The notes below the pieces were generated by a model. The model saw only the letters and a program-made list of their open reading frames with translations. It was not told where the DNA came from and did no database searches. DNA of 32,322 bases, from positions 1 through 32,322 of the forward strand of contig JBGSTO010000659.1 in NCBI GenBank assembly GCA_041736465.1. The letters are read 5' to 3'. Below, piece after piece: positions 31,955-32,322 of the stretch. The translations under genes were made by a program, and so were the position numbers. How positions within the stretch are numbered: the stretch's first letter is position 1; each line of letters opens with the position of its first letter. The stretch is from JAJUJL01 sp041736465 (GTDB lineage Bacteria; Chloroflexota; Anaerolineae; Anaerolineales; UBA4823).

Positions 31955-32018
31955 CTGTCATTCTGAGGAAGCGCAGCGACCGAAGAATCTAGATCCTTCG
32001 CTTCGCTCAGGATGACAG
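31955..32018 (-). repeat. Dispersed inverted repeat, copy B
   Basis: The 64-base element has near-perfect ends: CTGTCATTCTGAG (31955-31967) and CTCAGGATGACAG (32006-32018) are complementary with one mismatch. Bases 31956-31996, reversed, match copy A at 20446-20486. The folded form would be a long hairpin, the style of small genome-wide palindromic repeats (REP or MITE-like). It lies in the 286-base gap upstream of the methyltransferase, where nothing else is seen. Confidence 0.8.
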
Positions 32019-32126
32019 CCTTTTGCGTGGCCCACTACGTGCGACCAGCTTATTCGCTTTAGTATAGGGAGTATCACTGGAAGGGCAGTTTGGCTCGCTG
32101 CCAGTCTCCTTCCAGCGGCATCTGCG

Positions 32127-32322
32127 TTAGTCTCGTGCTGAATACCAGTTCAACACTCGTAAGGCGCGCAGCGTGTTCCACCGGCTCGGCCGGCCCTCGC
32201 CCTCGTCTATCTCGACCGGCATCACGCCGGGATAGCGGGTCTCGAGCGACCAGCGCCCGTCGCCGTCGCGCTTCGACGCAACCAGCTCGATCGCCTCCGC
32301 CACCCGTTCGTCGGGCGTGACG
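32127..32322 (-). CDS. C-terminal end of a hypothetical protein, 5' partial
   Basis: The minus strand is open from the window edge to TAA at 32129-32127 and encodes 64 residues: VTPDERVAEAIELVASKRDG, then GRWSLETRYPG, and finally RWNTLRALRVLNWYSARD. The Trp/Leu/Arg ending and the DGDGRW segment are reminiscent of alpha/alpha-barrel proteins of the prenyltransferase/squalene-cyclase type, but this is a weak resemblance. Composition is strongly GC-rich with G/C third positions, which supports coding. The start lies beyond the window. Confidence 0.65.
   Translation of the reverse strand, partial: VTPDERVAEAIELVASKRDGDGRWSLETRYPGVMPVEIDEGEGRPSRWNTLRALRVLNWYSARD

Noticed and set aside
1..32322. 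tRNA, rRNA and known riboswitch classes
   Set aside because: No cloverleaf with a CCA end or T-loop GTTCRA pattern, no ribosomal sequence, and no riboswitch core that I recognise was seen on either strand.

Overview
The window looks like a chromosomal segment of a bacterium from the Chloroflexota (probably Anaerolineae). I infer this from the style of the proteins (STAND ATPases of the AfsR/MalT type, a YtfQ-type sugar ABC operon, YesN/YesM-type regulators), not from a marker gene. No rRNA, tRNA or CRISPR array was seen. Base composition shifts sharply between blocks, so the window is a mosaic.

Region 1 (1 to about 4610) is the end of an integrated mobile element. It has a partial hypothetical gene, a small protein, a P-loop ATPase with a C-terminal zinc ribbon, and a large serine recombinase (3007-4935). 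The element sits inside comM (Mg-chelatase-like AAA+ helicase): right at the recombinase 3' end the DNA changes to the GC-rich comM 3' tail (4611-5099), and the recombinase frame runs on into it out of frame.

Region 2 (5100 to about 12300) is accessory cargo separated by further comM scraps at 11231-11467 and 12085-12220, plus a 33-base scrap far away at 30987-31019. The cargo holds a CPBP membrane protease, an integron attC-like site, a membrane protein, a remnant of a flavin monooxygenase, a two-gene unit of a kinase-STAND-TPR protein and a Nudix-like protein, and an MNT/HEPN pair whose HEPN partner seems internally deleted. The two larger extra comM scraps differ from the first mainly at third codon positions, so they look like tails of separate comM lineages rather than copies of one dead gene.

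Region 3 (12309-17116) holds a membrane protein, a second CPBP-like protease, a family 1 glycosyltransferase, a stand-alone acyltransferase domain related to 2-oxoacid dehydrogenase E2, and, convergent, a beta-lactamase-family serine hydrolase.

Region 4 (17280-30512) is an L-arabinose (or arabinofuranose) uptake and catabolism locus: an AraC-type response regulator, its sensor kinase (broken by one in-frame amber codon), two YtfQ-like binding proteins, a ribose/galactofuranose-type ABC ATPase, two permeases, an FGGY kinase, araD and araA, closed by a strong hairpin. Sugar would be bound outside, imported, isomerised by AraA, phosphorylated by the FGGY kinase and epimerised by AraD to D-xylulose 5-phosphate. 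A 429-base leader with a terminator, inverted repeats and hairpins lies between the two binding-protein genes.

Region 5 (30513-32322) has a 42-base tandem repeat, a small conserved-looking protein, the fourth comM scrap, a methyltransferase on the minus strand, a dispersed inverted repeat that also occurs at 20446, and the 3' end of a GC-rich minus-strand gene.
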